Shown here: positions 34,573 to 42,862 of the stretch, in pieces | How positions within the stretch are numbered: position 1 is the stretch's first letter | Layout of the letters: each line of letters starts with the position of its first letter | Source of the DNA: Desulfobaccales bacterium | Lineage (GTDB): Bacteria; Desulfobacterota; Desulfobaccia; Desulfobaccales; 0-14-0-80-60-11 | Reading direction: 5' to 3' | NCBI GenBank assembly: GCA_041648175.1 | Contig: JBAZPO010000008.1 | Coordinates: 62,001 to 126,000, forward strand | Length of the DNA: 64,000 bases | Position numbers and translations under genes: made by a program | The notes under the pieces: model-generated | Seen by the model: the letters and a program-made list of their open reading frames with translations, nothing else | Told to the model about the DNA's origin: nothing | The model's database searches: none

Positions 34573-36027
34573 ATGGAAGACCCCGCCTTGGCCGGAGATC
34601 TTCCCGAGGCGGTGCTTGGCTATGCCCGGCGGGAGCACCTGTTCACCTCCAACGACCGGGTCCTGGTGGCGGTATCCGGCGGCCCGGATTCGGTAGCCCT
34701 GGTCCATCTTCTGATACGGCTACGCCCGGTGCTGAGTCTGGAGCTGGGCATGGCCCACTATGACCACGGCCTTAGGGGAGAAGACTCCCGGCGTGACGCG
34801 GACTTTGTGGCCCACCTGGCCCAGCGCCTGGGCCTACCTTGCCATATGGGGCGTGGACAGGTGAAAGAGGCGGCTCGTAGGGACAAGGTTTCAATCCAGA
34901 TGGCGGCCCGGAAGCTGCGGCGCCAATTTTTCCAGGACACCCGTAACGTTCACGCTTACACCAGGCTGGCCTTGGGCCACACCGCGGACGATCAGGTGGA
35001 ACTCTTCTGGCTGCGCCTGCTGCGGGGCGCAGGGCTGGAAGGTCTGAAAGGCATGGAGCCAACCACCCCCGAAGGCCTGGTGCGGCCTTTGCTGGCCATA
35101 GGTAAGGCGGTCCTGTTGGCCTGGCTGGAGCAGGAAAACCTTGCTTACCGCGTTGATGCCAGTAACCTGAGCCGGGCCTACTTGCGGAACCGGGTGCGCC
35201 TGGACCTCTTGCCTCACCTCACCCAATTCTACAACCCCCGTCTGGCCCAAACCATCTGGCGGACCCAGACTCTGCTCCGAGAAGATGAGTTCCTCTTGCG
35301 CCAAGATACGGTCGCGGCCTGGAACCGCATTGCCCGGAGATTGGCCGAGGACTGTTTTGCCTTGGATCTCGAACGGTTTTTAGCCCTGGAGGGGCCCTTG
35401 CAGCGCCGGGTGCTCAGGTTCGGGGTGGGTAAAATCGGGGCGAATCTCACTCTCACCGCCGCTCAAGTTGGCTCTCTGTTGGCCTTGGCCAAAAGTGAGC
35501 GAAGCGGCGGGCTGATCTCGCTGGGGGAAAACGTCCAGGTTGCCCGAGCCGCGGCAGCCTTGCATATTTTAAGAGGCCTGCCCGAACCGTCTCGAGAGGT
35601 CACCCTGCTGCCAGACAGAGCGGGGGAGGTGGAGTCCCCCGAGGGCTGGCGCTGGAGGTTGACCCGCCGCCCCAGTCAGCCCGGGGACGCCTGGCCGTCC
35701 CCAGAGGTGGCCTGGTTCAACCCGGCTCGGGTCTCCCTGCCCCTTAAGGTGCGAGGTTGGCGCGCCGGAGACCGCTTTTGGCCCCAGGGCGCCCCGGGTC
35801 CCAAAAAACTCCAAGATTTCCTGGTGGATGCGAAAATTCCCCGTTGGCTCAGACCCCATCTCCCCCTGGTGACCAGCGCTCAGGAGATTATCTGGGTCGC
35901 GGGCCTGCGTCTGGCCGAGCCGGTGAAACTCCTTTCAACCAGCCGGGATATGCTGGAAATTGCCGTGACACCCACCACTCCTGACACCACCCGTATCTCC
36001 GAGATTCTGCGTCAGATAAGGAATTGA
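34573..36027 (+). CDS. tilS: tRNA(Ile)-lysidine synthetase TilS
   Basis: A 484-residue enzyme that makes lysidine at the wobble C of tRNA-Ile(CAU) so that it reads AUA. The PP-loop is SGGPDS at residues 35-40, followed by AHYDHGLRGEDSRRDADFV and the LALGHTADDQVE core. The C-terminal TilS domain includes VRGWRAGDRFWPQG and KKLQDFLVDAKIPR. The frame is open further upstream to 34411, but that part overlaps the receiver gene. Met at 34573 puts the PP-loop at the usual distance from the N-terminus. Confidence 0.94.
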   Translation: MEDPALAGDLPEAVLGYARREHLFTSNDRVLVAVSGGPDSVALVHLLIRLRPVLSLELGMAHYDHGLRGEDSRRDADFVAHLAQRLGLPCHMGRGQVKEAARRDKVSIQMAARKLRRQFFQDTRNVHAYTRLALGHTADDQVELFWLRLLRGAGLEGLKGMEPTTPEGLVRPLLAIGKAVLLAWLEQENLAYRVDASNLSRAYLRNRVRLDLLPHLTQFYNPRLAQTIWRTQTLLREDEFLLRQDTVAAWNRIARRLAEDCFALDLERFLALEGPLQRRVLRFGVGKIGANLTLTAAQVGSLLALAKSERSGGLISLGENVQVARAAAALHILRGLPEPSREVTLLPDRAGEVESPEGWRWRLTRRPSQPGDAWPSPEVAWFNPARVSLPLKVRGWRAGDRFWPQGAPGPKKLQDFLVDAKIPRWLRPHLPLVTSAQEIIWVAGLRLAEPVKLLSTSRDMLEIAVTPTTPDTTRISEILRQIRN

Positions 36028-36031
36028 GAGT

Positions 36032-37354
36032 TTGTCTCAGTCCGGTCCCCCGCTCCTGTTGATCAACCCCTGGATCTACGATTTCGCGGCTTATGATTAT
36101 TTCGCCCAGCCGTTGGGGCTGCTCTATCTGGCGGGGCTTTTGGAGGCGCGGGGCTACGCGGTACATTTCCTGGATTGCCTGGGCGCGCCGCACGCCAAGC
36201 CTGGACCTTTCGGCACCGGCCGCTACCCTAAGGAAATCCTGCCGCCGCCTCCGGCCTTGCAAGGCATCGCCCGGCGGTACGGGCGCTATGGCATCAGTGA
36301 GGCGGCATTCCGGGCGCGCCTGGCTCAGATTCCCAAACCCGCGGCCATCCTGGTGACCTCCCTGATGACCTATTGGTATCCGGGAGTGGCCGCGGCCATT
36401 CGGTTGGCCCGAGAACACTTCCCCGATGTCCCTGTTGTATTGGGAGGAATCTACGCCACTTTGTGTCCGGAGCATGCCCGCCAGCACAGCGGCGCCGACC
36501 GAGTGGTCGCTGGACCGGGGGAGGCGGCTGTTTTCACTCTCCTTGAGGAAATCACCGCTTGGCCCAGCCCAGGGCCAACCCCTGCAAAAAGGGATGCGCT
36601 GGACTCTCTTCCCTATCCGGCCTTGCAGCTCCTTAATCATCCGTCCTATATCCCTATCCTCACCTCCCGGGGCTGCCCCCTGGAATGCTCGTACTGCGCC
36701 TCGCGCCTGCTTCAACCTGCTTACCGGCGGAGGCAGCCTCTGGCAGTGGCCGAAGAGTTGATCTACTGGCAGGAGCGCTTGGGGCTCAGCGATGCGGCGT
36801 TTTATGACGATGCCCTGCTGGTGGCGGCGGAAGAGCATCTGCTGGTGATTCTGGAAGAACTGGCACGCCTAAGCCGCAGCTTTCAGTTCCATACCCCCAA
36901 CGGCCTCCACGCCCGGCTCATCACGCGGGAAGTGGCCCGTTGGCTCAAACGGGCCAATTTTGTCACCCTGCGCCTGGGAGCGGAAACCACCGCGCTGGGG
37001 CCGGCCCGCCTGGACCAGAAACTTGCGAAAGGTGAACTGGAAACCGCCCTGGCCCTCTTGCGAGAGGCCGGATTTTCCCGGGAATCGATCGGGGTCTACC
37101 TCCTCATCGGCCTGCCGGATCAGGAGGAAGCCGAAGTTGTGGCTTCCATCAATGAGGTCAAAGCCTTGGGGGCCACCCCGGTGCTGGCCTTGTACTCCCC
37201 CATTCCCGGCACCGCCCTGTGGAGCCGGGCCCAGGCCACCTCCCGCTACGACCTGAACGCTGACCCCATCTTCCATAATAACTCTTTGTTTCCCTGCTGG
37301 CCGCAGTTCTCCTGGGAGCGCTATTCCCGGCTCAAACGTCTGGCCGCCTGGTAA
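36032..37354 (+). CDS. B12-binding radical SAM protein
   Basis: A 440-residue protein. The N-terminal part (about 10-190) has a cobalamin-binding Rossmann-like domain (LLLINPWIYDF, GLLYLAGLLEARGY, VVLGGIYATL). The radical SAM core begins with ILTSRGCPLECSYCAS, whose Cys215, Cys219 and Cys222 bind the 4Fe-4S cluster. The start is TTG 36032, four bases after the tilS stop, with AAGGAAT upstream. Related enzymes methylate or rearrange lipids and natural products. The substrate is unknown. Confidence 0.88.
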   Translation: MSQSGPPLLLINPWIYDFAAYDYFAQPLGLLYLAGLLEARGYAVHFLDCLGAPHAKPGPFGTGRYPKEILPPPPALQGIARRYGRYGISEAAFRARLAQIPKPAAILVTSLMTYWYPGVAAAIRLAREHFPDVPVVLGGIYATLCPEHARQHSGADRVVAGPGEAAVFTLLEEITAWPSPGPTPAKRDALDSLPYPALQLLNHPSYIPILTSRGCPLECSYCASRLLQPAYRRRQPLAVAEELIYWQERLGLSDAAFYDDALLVAAEEHLLVILEELARLSRSFQFHTPNGLHARLITREVARWLKRANFVTLRLGAETTALGPARLDQKLAKGELETALALLREAGFSRESIGVYLLIGLPDQEEAEVVASINEVKALGATPVLALYSPIPGTALWSRAQATSRYDLNADPIFHNNSLFPCWPQFSWERYSRLKRLAAW

Positions 37355-37450
37355 AAGTTGTGGTACGGTTGAACTGGGGGAAGGGCTCTGGGCCTTCATA
37401 AGTGGCCGCTACCCTGGTCCTCCCCTCACCTCATTCATAAAGGCAGTCAT

Positions 37451-38137
37451 ATGGGAACGTCCAGTGCCCGGCGGGGGCCGACTACGGCGTTATGGCGGGC
37501 GGCCAAAGGGGCGGCCACCCGGTATCTGTCGCCGGAGGGCGGCGGCGAGCTGAATGCACGGGAAGTGGTGACCCGGTATCTGGCGGCCGCAGAGGAGACG
37601 CCGGGGCAGGGGGACCGCTTGGCGGTGTTCCGGTTTACCCGGAAAGTTGGCCAGGAACTGGGGGCTTTTGGGGAAGAAGTGAAGGCTCAGGGATGGGAGC
37701 GGAGTTTGCAAGAACGAGGCCTGGCGCCGCTGGTTCACGGTGAGGTCACGATGCTGGCTCAAGGGTTGAGCGGGGTTTTGGCCGGTAGTGGCGGCGGATT
37801 GGAAGAGGCCGCGGTGCGGACTACTCTGGCGCTGGTGCTGCGACGGGCGTTGCAATCCGGGGACGAGGCAACACCTGCGAATCTGGTGCGGCAGTTTCTG
37901 GCCACTGCGGTCGCCCTCCGTCTGGCCCAGGATCTGGGGGAGCCCCTGGAAGCCGCTGCAGGCAGTTATGGGCGGCTTAAGGACGGATTCAACCACATTA
38001 AACAATTGATCGAGGTTAATATCCCGGAGGAAAATGAGCAACCGGCACCTCCGATCAGCCCCGATCACTGGCAGGGGCTCGCGGGTTGGATCTGGGTCAC
38101 GGAAATAATGGCGGCTTTGATGGATAAATTTGGGTGA
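37451..38137 (+). CDS. qatB: QatB-like protein of a Qat anti-phage module
   Basis: A 228-residue protein with the QatB-type opening MGTSSARRGP, a helical AKGAATRYLSPEGGGELNA segment and a long helical body without catalytic motifs. QatB proteins begin with Met-Gly-Thr-Ser and a Gly-Pro, and this one is shorter than usual (family members are near 250-300). The call rests on this opening and on the QatC-like gene 800 bases downstream. AAAGGCAG precedes the ATG. QatA and QatD are missing. GC content matches the host, unlike the MntA-HepT pair that follows. Confidence 0.55.
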   Translation: MGTSSARRGPTTALWRAAKGAATRYLSPEGGGELNAREVVTRYLAAAEETPGQGDRLAVFRFTRKVGQELGAFGEEVKAQGWERSLQERGLAPLVHGEVTMLAQGLSGVLAGSGGGLEEAAVRTTLALVLRRALQSGDEATPANLVRQFLATAVALRLAQDLGEPLEAAAGSYGRLKDGFNHIKQLIEVNIPEENEQPAPPISPDHWQGLAGWIWVTEIMAALMDKFG

Positions 38138-38234
38138 TGAGAATTACAGGAATAGTGCGCGAATGCCAGGGGCAAAGTCCCACGAATGACTGTTTCTAAC
38201 CATCATTGTGTCTTAAAGTTATGAGGAACGCATA

Positions 38235-38549
38235 ATGGCTACTATCAAAACAAAACAGGACATATTGATGATTCTTCGCCAAAACCAGGTTCGCCTCAAG
38301 GCGCTTGGTGTAAGTAGGATAGGGTTGTTCGGATCATTTGTCCGTGGGGAACAGCATCCCGATAGCGATATAGATCTGCTCGTGGAATTTGAAGTGGGAA
38401 AGAAAACATTTGATGCCTTTATGGAACTGTCTTTTTTCCTTGAGGATATTTTGCAGCGAAAAGTAGAAGTTATAACGGCAGAATCCCTTAGTCCGTATCT
38501 TGGTCCGCATATTTTGAAAGAGGTGGAATATGTCGCTCTCGCCGCTTGA
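38235..38549 (+). CDS. mntA: MntA-type nucleotidyltransferase antitoxin
   Basis: A 104-residue minimal nucleotidyltransferase. The active-site signature is Gly33-Ser34 followed by Asp45 and Asp47 (SDIDLLVEF). MntA proteins neutralise HepT by adding AMP to the tyrosine of its RNase motif. It overlaps the HepT gene by 20 bases, so translation is coupled. GAGGAACGC precedes ATG 38235. The pair is visibly more AT-rich than the flanking Qat-like genes, which suggests separate acquisition and insertion between them. Confidence 0.9.
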   Translation: MATIKTKQDILMILRQNQVRLKALGVSRIGLFGSFVRGEQHPDSDIDLLVEFEVGKKTFDAFMELSFFLEDILQRKVEVITAESLSPYLGPHILKEVEYVALAA

Positions 38550-38883
38550 ATATCTGCGCCATATCCTTGATGAAACCGAGTATCTGATTACTGAAAGCCA
38601 GGGGTTGAGCGTGGATCGATTCATGGGCAGCGAGACACTAAAGCGTGCCTTTGCAAGGAGTATTGAGATCATTGGGGAGGCCTCGAAGAAAGTCACTGAT
38701 GCACTGAAACAAAAATACCCCGAAGTTGACTGGCGCTCAATGGCAGGGATGAGGGATCGCCTTATTCACGACTACTTCGGGGTGGACTATGATATTGTCT
38801 GGGATGTTGTTCAAAATAAAATACCAGTCCTTCATCAAAAAATAAAGACGATACTGGACAAAGAGAAGGTGCTGCAACGATAG
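38530..38883 (+). CDS. hepT: HepT-type HEPN RNase toxin
   Basis: A 117-residue all-helical HEPN protein. The catalytic R-x4-H-x-Y motif is Arg75 to His80 and Tyr82 (in RDRLIHDYF). HepT cuts RNA when not silenced by MntA. The N-terminal helix SPLEYLRHILDETEYL and the second helix with RAFARSIEIIGEA are family features. It lies between qatB-like and qatC-like genes, so it could serve as the abortive arm of the island, or simply be a passenger. Confidence 0.9.
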   Translation: MSLSPLEYLRHILDETEYLITESQGLSVDRFMGSETLKRAFARSIEIIGEASKKVTDALKQKYPEVDWRSMAGMRDRLIHDYFGVDYDIVWDVVQNKIPVLHQKIKTILDKEKVLQR

Positions 38884-38938
38884 CTTCAGTTCGCACACTT
38901 AGGTGCTATGATGCGTGATATAAGAATGAGGCCCGTTC

Positions 38939-40258
38939 ATGGCGGCCCACCTTTACCTGAAAGCCCCTAACGAAAAACGCCGGCCGCCGCCGGGGATGTC
39001 TGCGGTCATCCATTTGGATGAGCCGGGCCAGTCCGGCTATCCTCTGCACCAGAATCTTTCCCGGCTATTCAGCACTCCTCGGCCTCCGGACCAGTCGGTC
39101 CAAGCCTTCCTGCTGGCGGCCCTGGGGGTTTGGACCGCGGATAAATTGCAGCCGCGCCAGAAGACAGTCGATGCCTGGACCAGGCAGCTCACCCTGCATC
39201 TGCCCGTCAGTCCTGCGTGGCTGCCCCTGGCCCCGCGCATGGAGGCGGTCTTCAATTTTCTCACCGGGGATGACTGGACCCTGAAGTTGCGGGAAGCGCC
39301 CCTGGACCTGGGAATTAACAGTAAGTGGCCCCACCCCTGGTCGCCTGATGGGGTGATGCTGTTCTCCGGGGGGCTGGATTCCCTGGTGGGGGCCGTTGAT
39401 TTTTTGGAGGCCGGGCAGCGCCTGCTGTTGGTGAGCCACTATGATTTTGGGCAACTGGCCTCCGTCCAGCAAAATCTGGCCGCAGCGTTGATTGGTCATT
39501 ATGGCTCGGATCGAGTGCATCACCTGGGGATTCGGGTGCAATTCCCCGAGGCCCCGGAGCTGACCATGCGGAGCCGGTCACTGCTTTACCTGGCCTTGGG
39601 GCTGACTGCGGCTGCGCCCTGGGGCACTGATACTTCCTTGATCATCCCGGAAAACGGTTGGATCAGTCTCAATCCGCCCCTGACCGTCAACCGCCTGGGC
39701 AGTTACAGCACCCGCACCACCCATCCCCACTTTTTGGAGCAGCTCACAAACCTCTGGCGAGAGGCGAATTGTGCGACTCCGCTGGTCAATCCTTATCAAC
39801 TTCTCTCCAAGGGGAAGATGGTAAGCTGCTGCCGCAACCGGGAACTCCTGGAACGGCTTTTCAGGTTGAGCGTGTCCTGCGCCCGGCCGGTGGTCTCCCG
39901 TTGGCAGGGTGGCGCCGCGGGCTCGTGCGGCTATTGCTATCCCTGCCTGATGCGAAGGATTGCGCTGCACGCGCTGGGATGGGATCGGGGCGAAGACTAC
40001 CGGCGGGATGTTTTGGCTGACCCGGATATCTTGGCGCACCGGGTCCGGGGAGGAGACCTGCGGGCTTTGCTGCTGGCGGTCAAGGCCTGGGAGGAAACCC
40101 CGGCGGACGTGGAAGCGCGCCTCATGTTGGGGGGAACTCCTGAGGCCCTGGTGGCGCGATTGCCCCTGGCCCGCCAGGTGCTGGCCCGGGGGTTCCAGGA
40201 AATCACCGGCTGGCTCCGGGATAAAGGGCCGGGGTGGGTGCAGGCTTATATGGCTTGA
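38939..40258 (+). CDS. qatC: QatC-like QueC-family PP-loop protein
   Basis: A 439-residue protein. After an N-terminal domain (1-135) found in QatC but not in plain QueC, the PP-loop FSGGLDS lies at 142-148 with AVDFLEAGQRLLLVSHYD next. A zinc site near the C-terminus includes Cys330, Cys333 and Cys336 in CGYCYPC, followed by MRRIAL. QueC makes 7-cyano-7-deazaguanine from carboxy-deazaguanine, and QueC-like enzymes of type IV CBASS attach a deazaguanine to the N-terminal glycine of a partner. By analogy, this one could modify the QatB-like protein, which starts Met-Gly. GAGG is seven bases before ATG 38939. Confidence 0.78.
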   Translation: MAAHLYLKAPNEKRRPPPGMSAVIHLDEPGQSGYPLHQNLSRLFSTPRPPDQSVQAFLLAALGVWTADKLQPRQKTVDAWTRQLTLHLPVSPAWLPLAPRMEAVFNFLTGDDWTLKLREAPLDLGINSKWPHPWSPDGVMLFSGGLDSLVGAVDFLEAGQRLLLVSHYDFGQLASVQQNLAAALIGHYGSDRVHHLGIRVQFPEAPELTMRSRSLLYLALGLTAAAPWGTDTSLIIPENGWISLNPPLTVNRLGSYSTRTTHPHFLEQLTNLWREANCATPLVNPYQLLSKGKMVSCCRNRELLERLFRLSVSCARPVVSRWQGGAAGSCGYCYPCLMRRIALHALGWDRGEDYRRDVLADPDILAHRVRGGDLRALLLAVKAWEETPADVEARLMLGGTPEALVARLPLARQVLARGFQEITGWLRDKGPGWVQAYMA

Positions 40259-40312
40259 TTATACTGGGGGCAAGAAAGCTCCGGCAAAATTAGTCTTTGG
40301 CAAAATGCTAAA

Positions 40313-40351
40313 GGCGGGATGCGCTTCGCTTTCCCGCCTGCGGGCTTTTTT
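40313..40351 (+). terminator. Intrinsic terminator after qatC
   Basis: GGCGGGA (40313-40319) pairs with TCCCGCC (40332-40338), with a T-run at 40346-40351. Confidence 0.75.
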
Positions 40352-40458
40352 CAGGCTTGGATTGGGGGCGAGATTGGAAGGTTAAGTTATCCATGGGTGC
40401 CCTCCTTTCACGAAAAGGCTATCTATCTGAGGGTATAATTATTGTGGTCATTTGTTCC

Positions 40459-40542
40459 TTGACACCCAAGATATTGTGTGGTAGGGATACATATGGATAA
40501 ACAAAAGCCCTCCAATGTATCAGCATCGGAAGGCTTTTAGTT
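40459..40542 (+). promoter_or_regulatory. Promoter, 15-codon frame and terminator-like hairpin
   Basis: TTGACA (40459-40464), 17 bases, TAGGGA. A short frame MDKQKPSNVSASEGF starts at the ATG near 40493 and ends inside a hairpin, AAAAGCC (40503-40509) with GGCTTTT (40532-40538). The spacer 40352-40680 has no larger gene. A short transcript or attenuator is possible. Confidence 0.35.
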
Positions 40543-40654
40543 TGCTCCCTAATCTCAGGAAGGGACCGGGAGCGGTTGACAATTGTACCTGTTTTCACAA
40601 ACTCTAACTAAACATAAGATAGTAGCGACAGGAAAAAATGTCAACTAAAAAAGG

Positions 40655-40670
40655 TCCCTCCAAAGGAGGG
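40655..40670 (+). promoter_or_regulatory. Hairpin covering the HNH ribosome binding site
   Basis: CCCTCC-aaa-GGAGGG places the Shine-Dalgarno in a 6-bp stem about ten bases before the TTG start at 40681. Confidence 0.5.
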
Positions 40671-40680
40671 CTGATGTATT

Positions 40681-40980
40681 TTGCCCAGAAACCGTAGCAC
40701 TGACAATCAGGGACGGTCATTCGGCTCGGCGACAGTAGGTCAGGTCTGGAATAAGGGAAGAATAATTCCGGGCTATGATTCAGCCGTCTGGCGGTATGAT
40801 ATGTGTGGTCAGCCTATGAAATACTCGGAGTATGGGAACACCAACTCTAAGAATGGTTGGGAAGTTGACCACATCAAGCCGGTGGCCAAAGGCGGAGGGG
40901 ACGAACTCGGAAACCTCCAGCCGCTGCAATGGGAAGACAATCGCAGCAAAGGGGATGCCTACCCCTGGTCTTGCAGTTAA
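40681..40980 (+). CDS. HNH endonuclease
   Basis: A 99-residue nuclease. The HNH core is WEVDHIKPVAKGGGDELGN, with LQPLQWEDNRSKGD after it, the second His/Asn part of the motif. The beta-beta-alpha fold uses one metal to cut DNA. The zinc-type cysteine is reduced to one (MCGQP). It starts at TTG 40681. An ATG seven bases upstream in another frame ends after seven codons. The ribosome binding site is inside a hairpin. This family is common in phage and defence loci. It may serve the Qat-like island, but linkage is only positional. Confidence 0.75.
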   Translation: MPRNRSTDNQGRSFGSATVGQVWNKGRIIPGYDSAVWRYDMCGQPMKYSEYGNTNSKNGWEVDHIKPVAKGGGDELGNLQPLQWEDNRSKGDAYPWSCS

Positions 40981-40987
40981 CCAATAA

Positions 40988-41055
40988 CCCCTCTGAGTGA
41001 AAACTTCAGGGGCCTATTAACCTGCCAGGCTGGTTTATTTGTCCAGCTTGGCAGG
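40988..41055. terminator. Two hairpins between the HNH and cNMP genes
   Basis: CCCCT-ctgagtgaaaactt-cAGGGG (40988-41012) and CCTGCCAGGCTGG with CCAGCTTGGCAGG (41021-41033 and 41043-41055), convergent genes on each side. Confidence 0.6.
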
Positions 41056-41108
41056 TCCTTCGACACATCTGTCTATCGGCCTGCCCATTATCATCAAAAC
41101 CTTCGCCT

Positions 41109-41606
41109 TTAGCCTCCCAGGGAGACGGCCAGGGCCGTGGTTAGTTTGACCACGTCCTGATTGGTTTTGCGCAGATGGCGGGAGAGGACCTGGGCCAGAC
41201 GCAAGATCAGCTTGACCCCCATGGCGGGATTGCGCTCGATCAGGTCAAGAAAATCCTTTTGATGCAGCTCCAGCAAGGAGCAATCGGTCAGGGCAGTCAC
41301 CGTGGCCGACCGGGTTTCGTTTTCCAGCAGGGCCATTTCGCCGAAATAGACTCCGTGCTCGGCGTTCAGGCGGATAAACACCCGCTCTTTGGGGGTGTCT
41401 TCATCCAGCACCAGGGTGAGTTGCTTGGTGATCTCCACTTCCCCGGATTGCATGATGAAGAGACTGTCGCCGGGGTCGCCTTCCAGGATGATGACCTCCC
41501 CGGCGGGAAAGACCCGGGGCACAGTGCGAGTGAGCACCTGATGAATTTCACCCTCTTCCAGATCCTGGAACAAGAAGATTTTCCGGAAAAAAGCGGCATC
41601 CTGCAT
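41109..41606 (-). CDS. Cyclic nucleotide-binding domain protein (channel partner)
   Basis: The 165-residue protein is a stand-alone cNMP-binding (CRP-like) domain. Phosphate-binding cassette: HGVYFGEMALLENETRSATV, which has Gly-Glu-Met and Arg-Ser at the usual places for cAMP or cGMP. There is no DNA-binding helix-turn-helix. The ATG overlaps the stop of the upstream K+ channel gene. In many channels such a domain is fused at the C-terminus, so this looks like a split version. Confidence 0.88.
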   Translation of the reverse strand: MQDAAFFRKIFLFQDLEEGEIHQVLTRTVPRVFPAGEVIILEGDPGDSLFIMQSGEVEITKQLTLVLDEDTPKERVFIRLNAEHGVYFGEMALLENETRSATVTALTDCSLLELHQKDFLDLIERNPAMGVKLILRLAQVLSRHLRKTNQDVVKLTTALAVSLGG

Positions 41607-42796
41607 CAGAGATCCGGCCTCTTTATAGCGATGACCACGGCATATTGGCGCGGCCCCACAATCTGGGAAAGGGGTGGATTGATCTGGTAGTCGACCTTGG
41701 TACGCCCCAGGAGATGGGACATCTTGGTTTCGGCAAATTTGCGACGGATAAAGTCATCAATGGCCGAAGGCTCGTCGGACAACAAGTCTTCGAGGCTCAA
41801 GGCCCGGCCCTCGGTATACACGCCGATGAGGATGCCCTGATGCTGTTCCTGGAGGAAGGCGGCAAACTCGCTCAAGGGACGACCGTTGAAATAACTGGGG
41901 ACTTCCACATCCCACAGGGTTTGCCCATCCCCCAGGAGCAGCGAGGTGTAGACGCGGTACAGGGCCGGAGACGCGATGGCCCCCGCCAGGAGCGAGCTGT
42001 CGTATTGACCCCGGATCAAGACCTCCTCGGCTCCGGCCCGCTCAAGATAGGCGCGGTTTTCCGGCCGCAGCAGTTCGGCCAGGATGCGAATCTTGTTGTG
42101 GAGGGCCTTTAAGGTGAGGGCAGTGAACAGGGTGCGTTGATCCACCTGGGCCGCGGTTTCTCCCGGTTGCCGGTCGGCCAGGATAATGGCCTTGAAGGCC
42201 CCCCGGACATTGGCCTTCAGGAGGATATCTTCCCGGGAATAGTCCCCGCGCAGATAAAAGAGCGCCCCTTCGGGGAATCTTTCTTTGACGGCCTCCATCT
42301 GTTCAGGTGGAGCTTTGTTGATCAGAACCACCGGGATGGTCTGGGGCAGACGTATGAGCAACTGGTCCAGAAGGGCTTCCGCGTCTTCCGGCCACCCCAG
42401 GAGCAGGATATGTTGTGCGGCTTTAACGGCTTCCAAACCTCTCTCCTGGCGAAACTTGCGTTCAATGAAAACCGAGGCGACGGTAGCGGTAACCAGGGAA
42501 AGGCTGATAAACCCGATTACCATGAGGGAGATGCCCACCAAGCGGCCCAGAATGGTGACGGGCACCACGTCGCCGTAACCTACGGTGGTCAAGGTGACCA
42601 GGCCCCACCACACGGCCCGCCCGAAACGGTCATACCACGGCCCCTCGGCGGGTTCAACCAGGGCAAACCCGATGGCGCCCAAGAGCAGGATCACCATCAG
42701 GACCAGGACCAGGGAAAACACCCGTTCCCGATGCAGGGTCCGGAATAAGGAGGTGAGAGAATCTTTAAGCACAGCTCCCCGGCTTGGAGGGTTCAA
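41606..42796 (-). CDS. Potassium channel with RCK/TrkA-N-type domain
   Basis: A 396-residue two-helix K+ channel. The pore carries the filter TVGYGD at residues 71-76, between membrane helices at about 28-47 and 83-107. The cytoplasmic region (about 120-395) holds an RCK-like Rossmann fold (ILLLGWPEDAEALLDQLL, IILADRQPGETAAQVD) as in MthK/Kch. RCK domains gate by Ca2+ or nucleotides. The cNMP gene downstream overlaps its stop, so ligand gating may come from both. AT-rich direct and inverted repeats lie upstream. Confidence 0.9.
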   Translation of the reverse strand: MNPPSRGAVLKDSLTSLFRTLHRERVFSLVLVLMVILLLGAIGFALVEPAEGPWYDRFGRAVWWGLVTLTTVGYGDVVPVTILGRLVGISLMVIGFISLSLVTATVASVFIERKFRQERGLEAVKAAQHILLLGWPEDAEALLDQLLIRLPQTIPVVLINKAPPEQMEAVKERFPEGALFYLRGDYSREDILLKANVRGAFKAIILADRQPGETAAQVDQRTLFTALTLKALHNKIRILAELLRPENRAYLERAGAEEVLIRGQYDSSLLAGAIASPALYRVYTSLLLGDGQTLWDVEVPSYFNGRPLSEFAAFLQEQHQGILIGVYTEGRALSLEDLLSDEPSAIDDFIRRKFAETKMSHLLGRTKVDYQINPPLSQIVGPRQYAVVIAIKRPDL

Positions 42797-42862
42797 AGTT
42801 CAAAGTTTAAGAAAGGTTCAAGGTTAAGAACTTCGGACTTTGAACCTTGAACCTTGAACTTT
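42787..42862. repeat. Inverted repeats of GGTTCAAGGTT/AACCTTGAACC words
   Basis: TTCAAAGTTCAAAGTTTAAG and GGTTCAAGGTTAAG are answered by CTTTGAACCTTGAACCTTG. The repeat overlaps the 3' end of the tetrahaem cytochrome gene. Confidence 0.65.
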
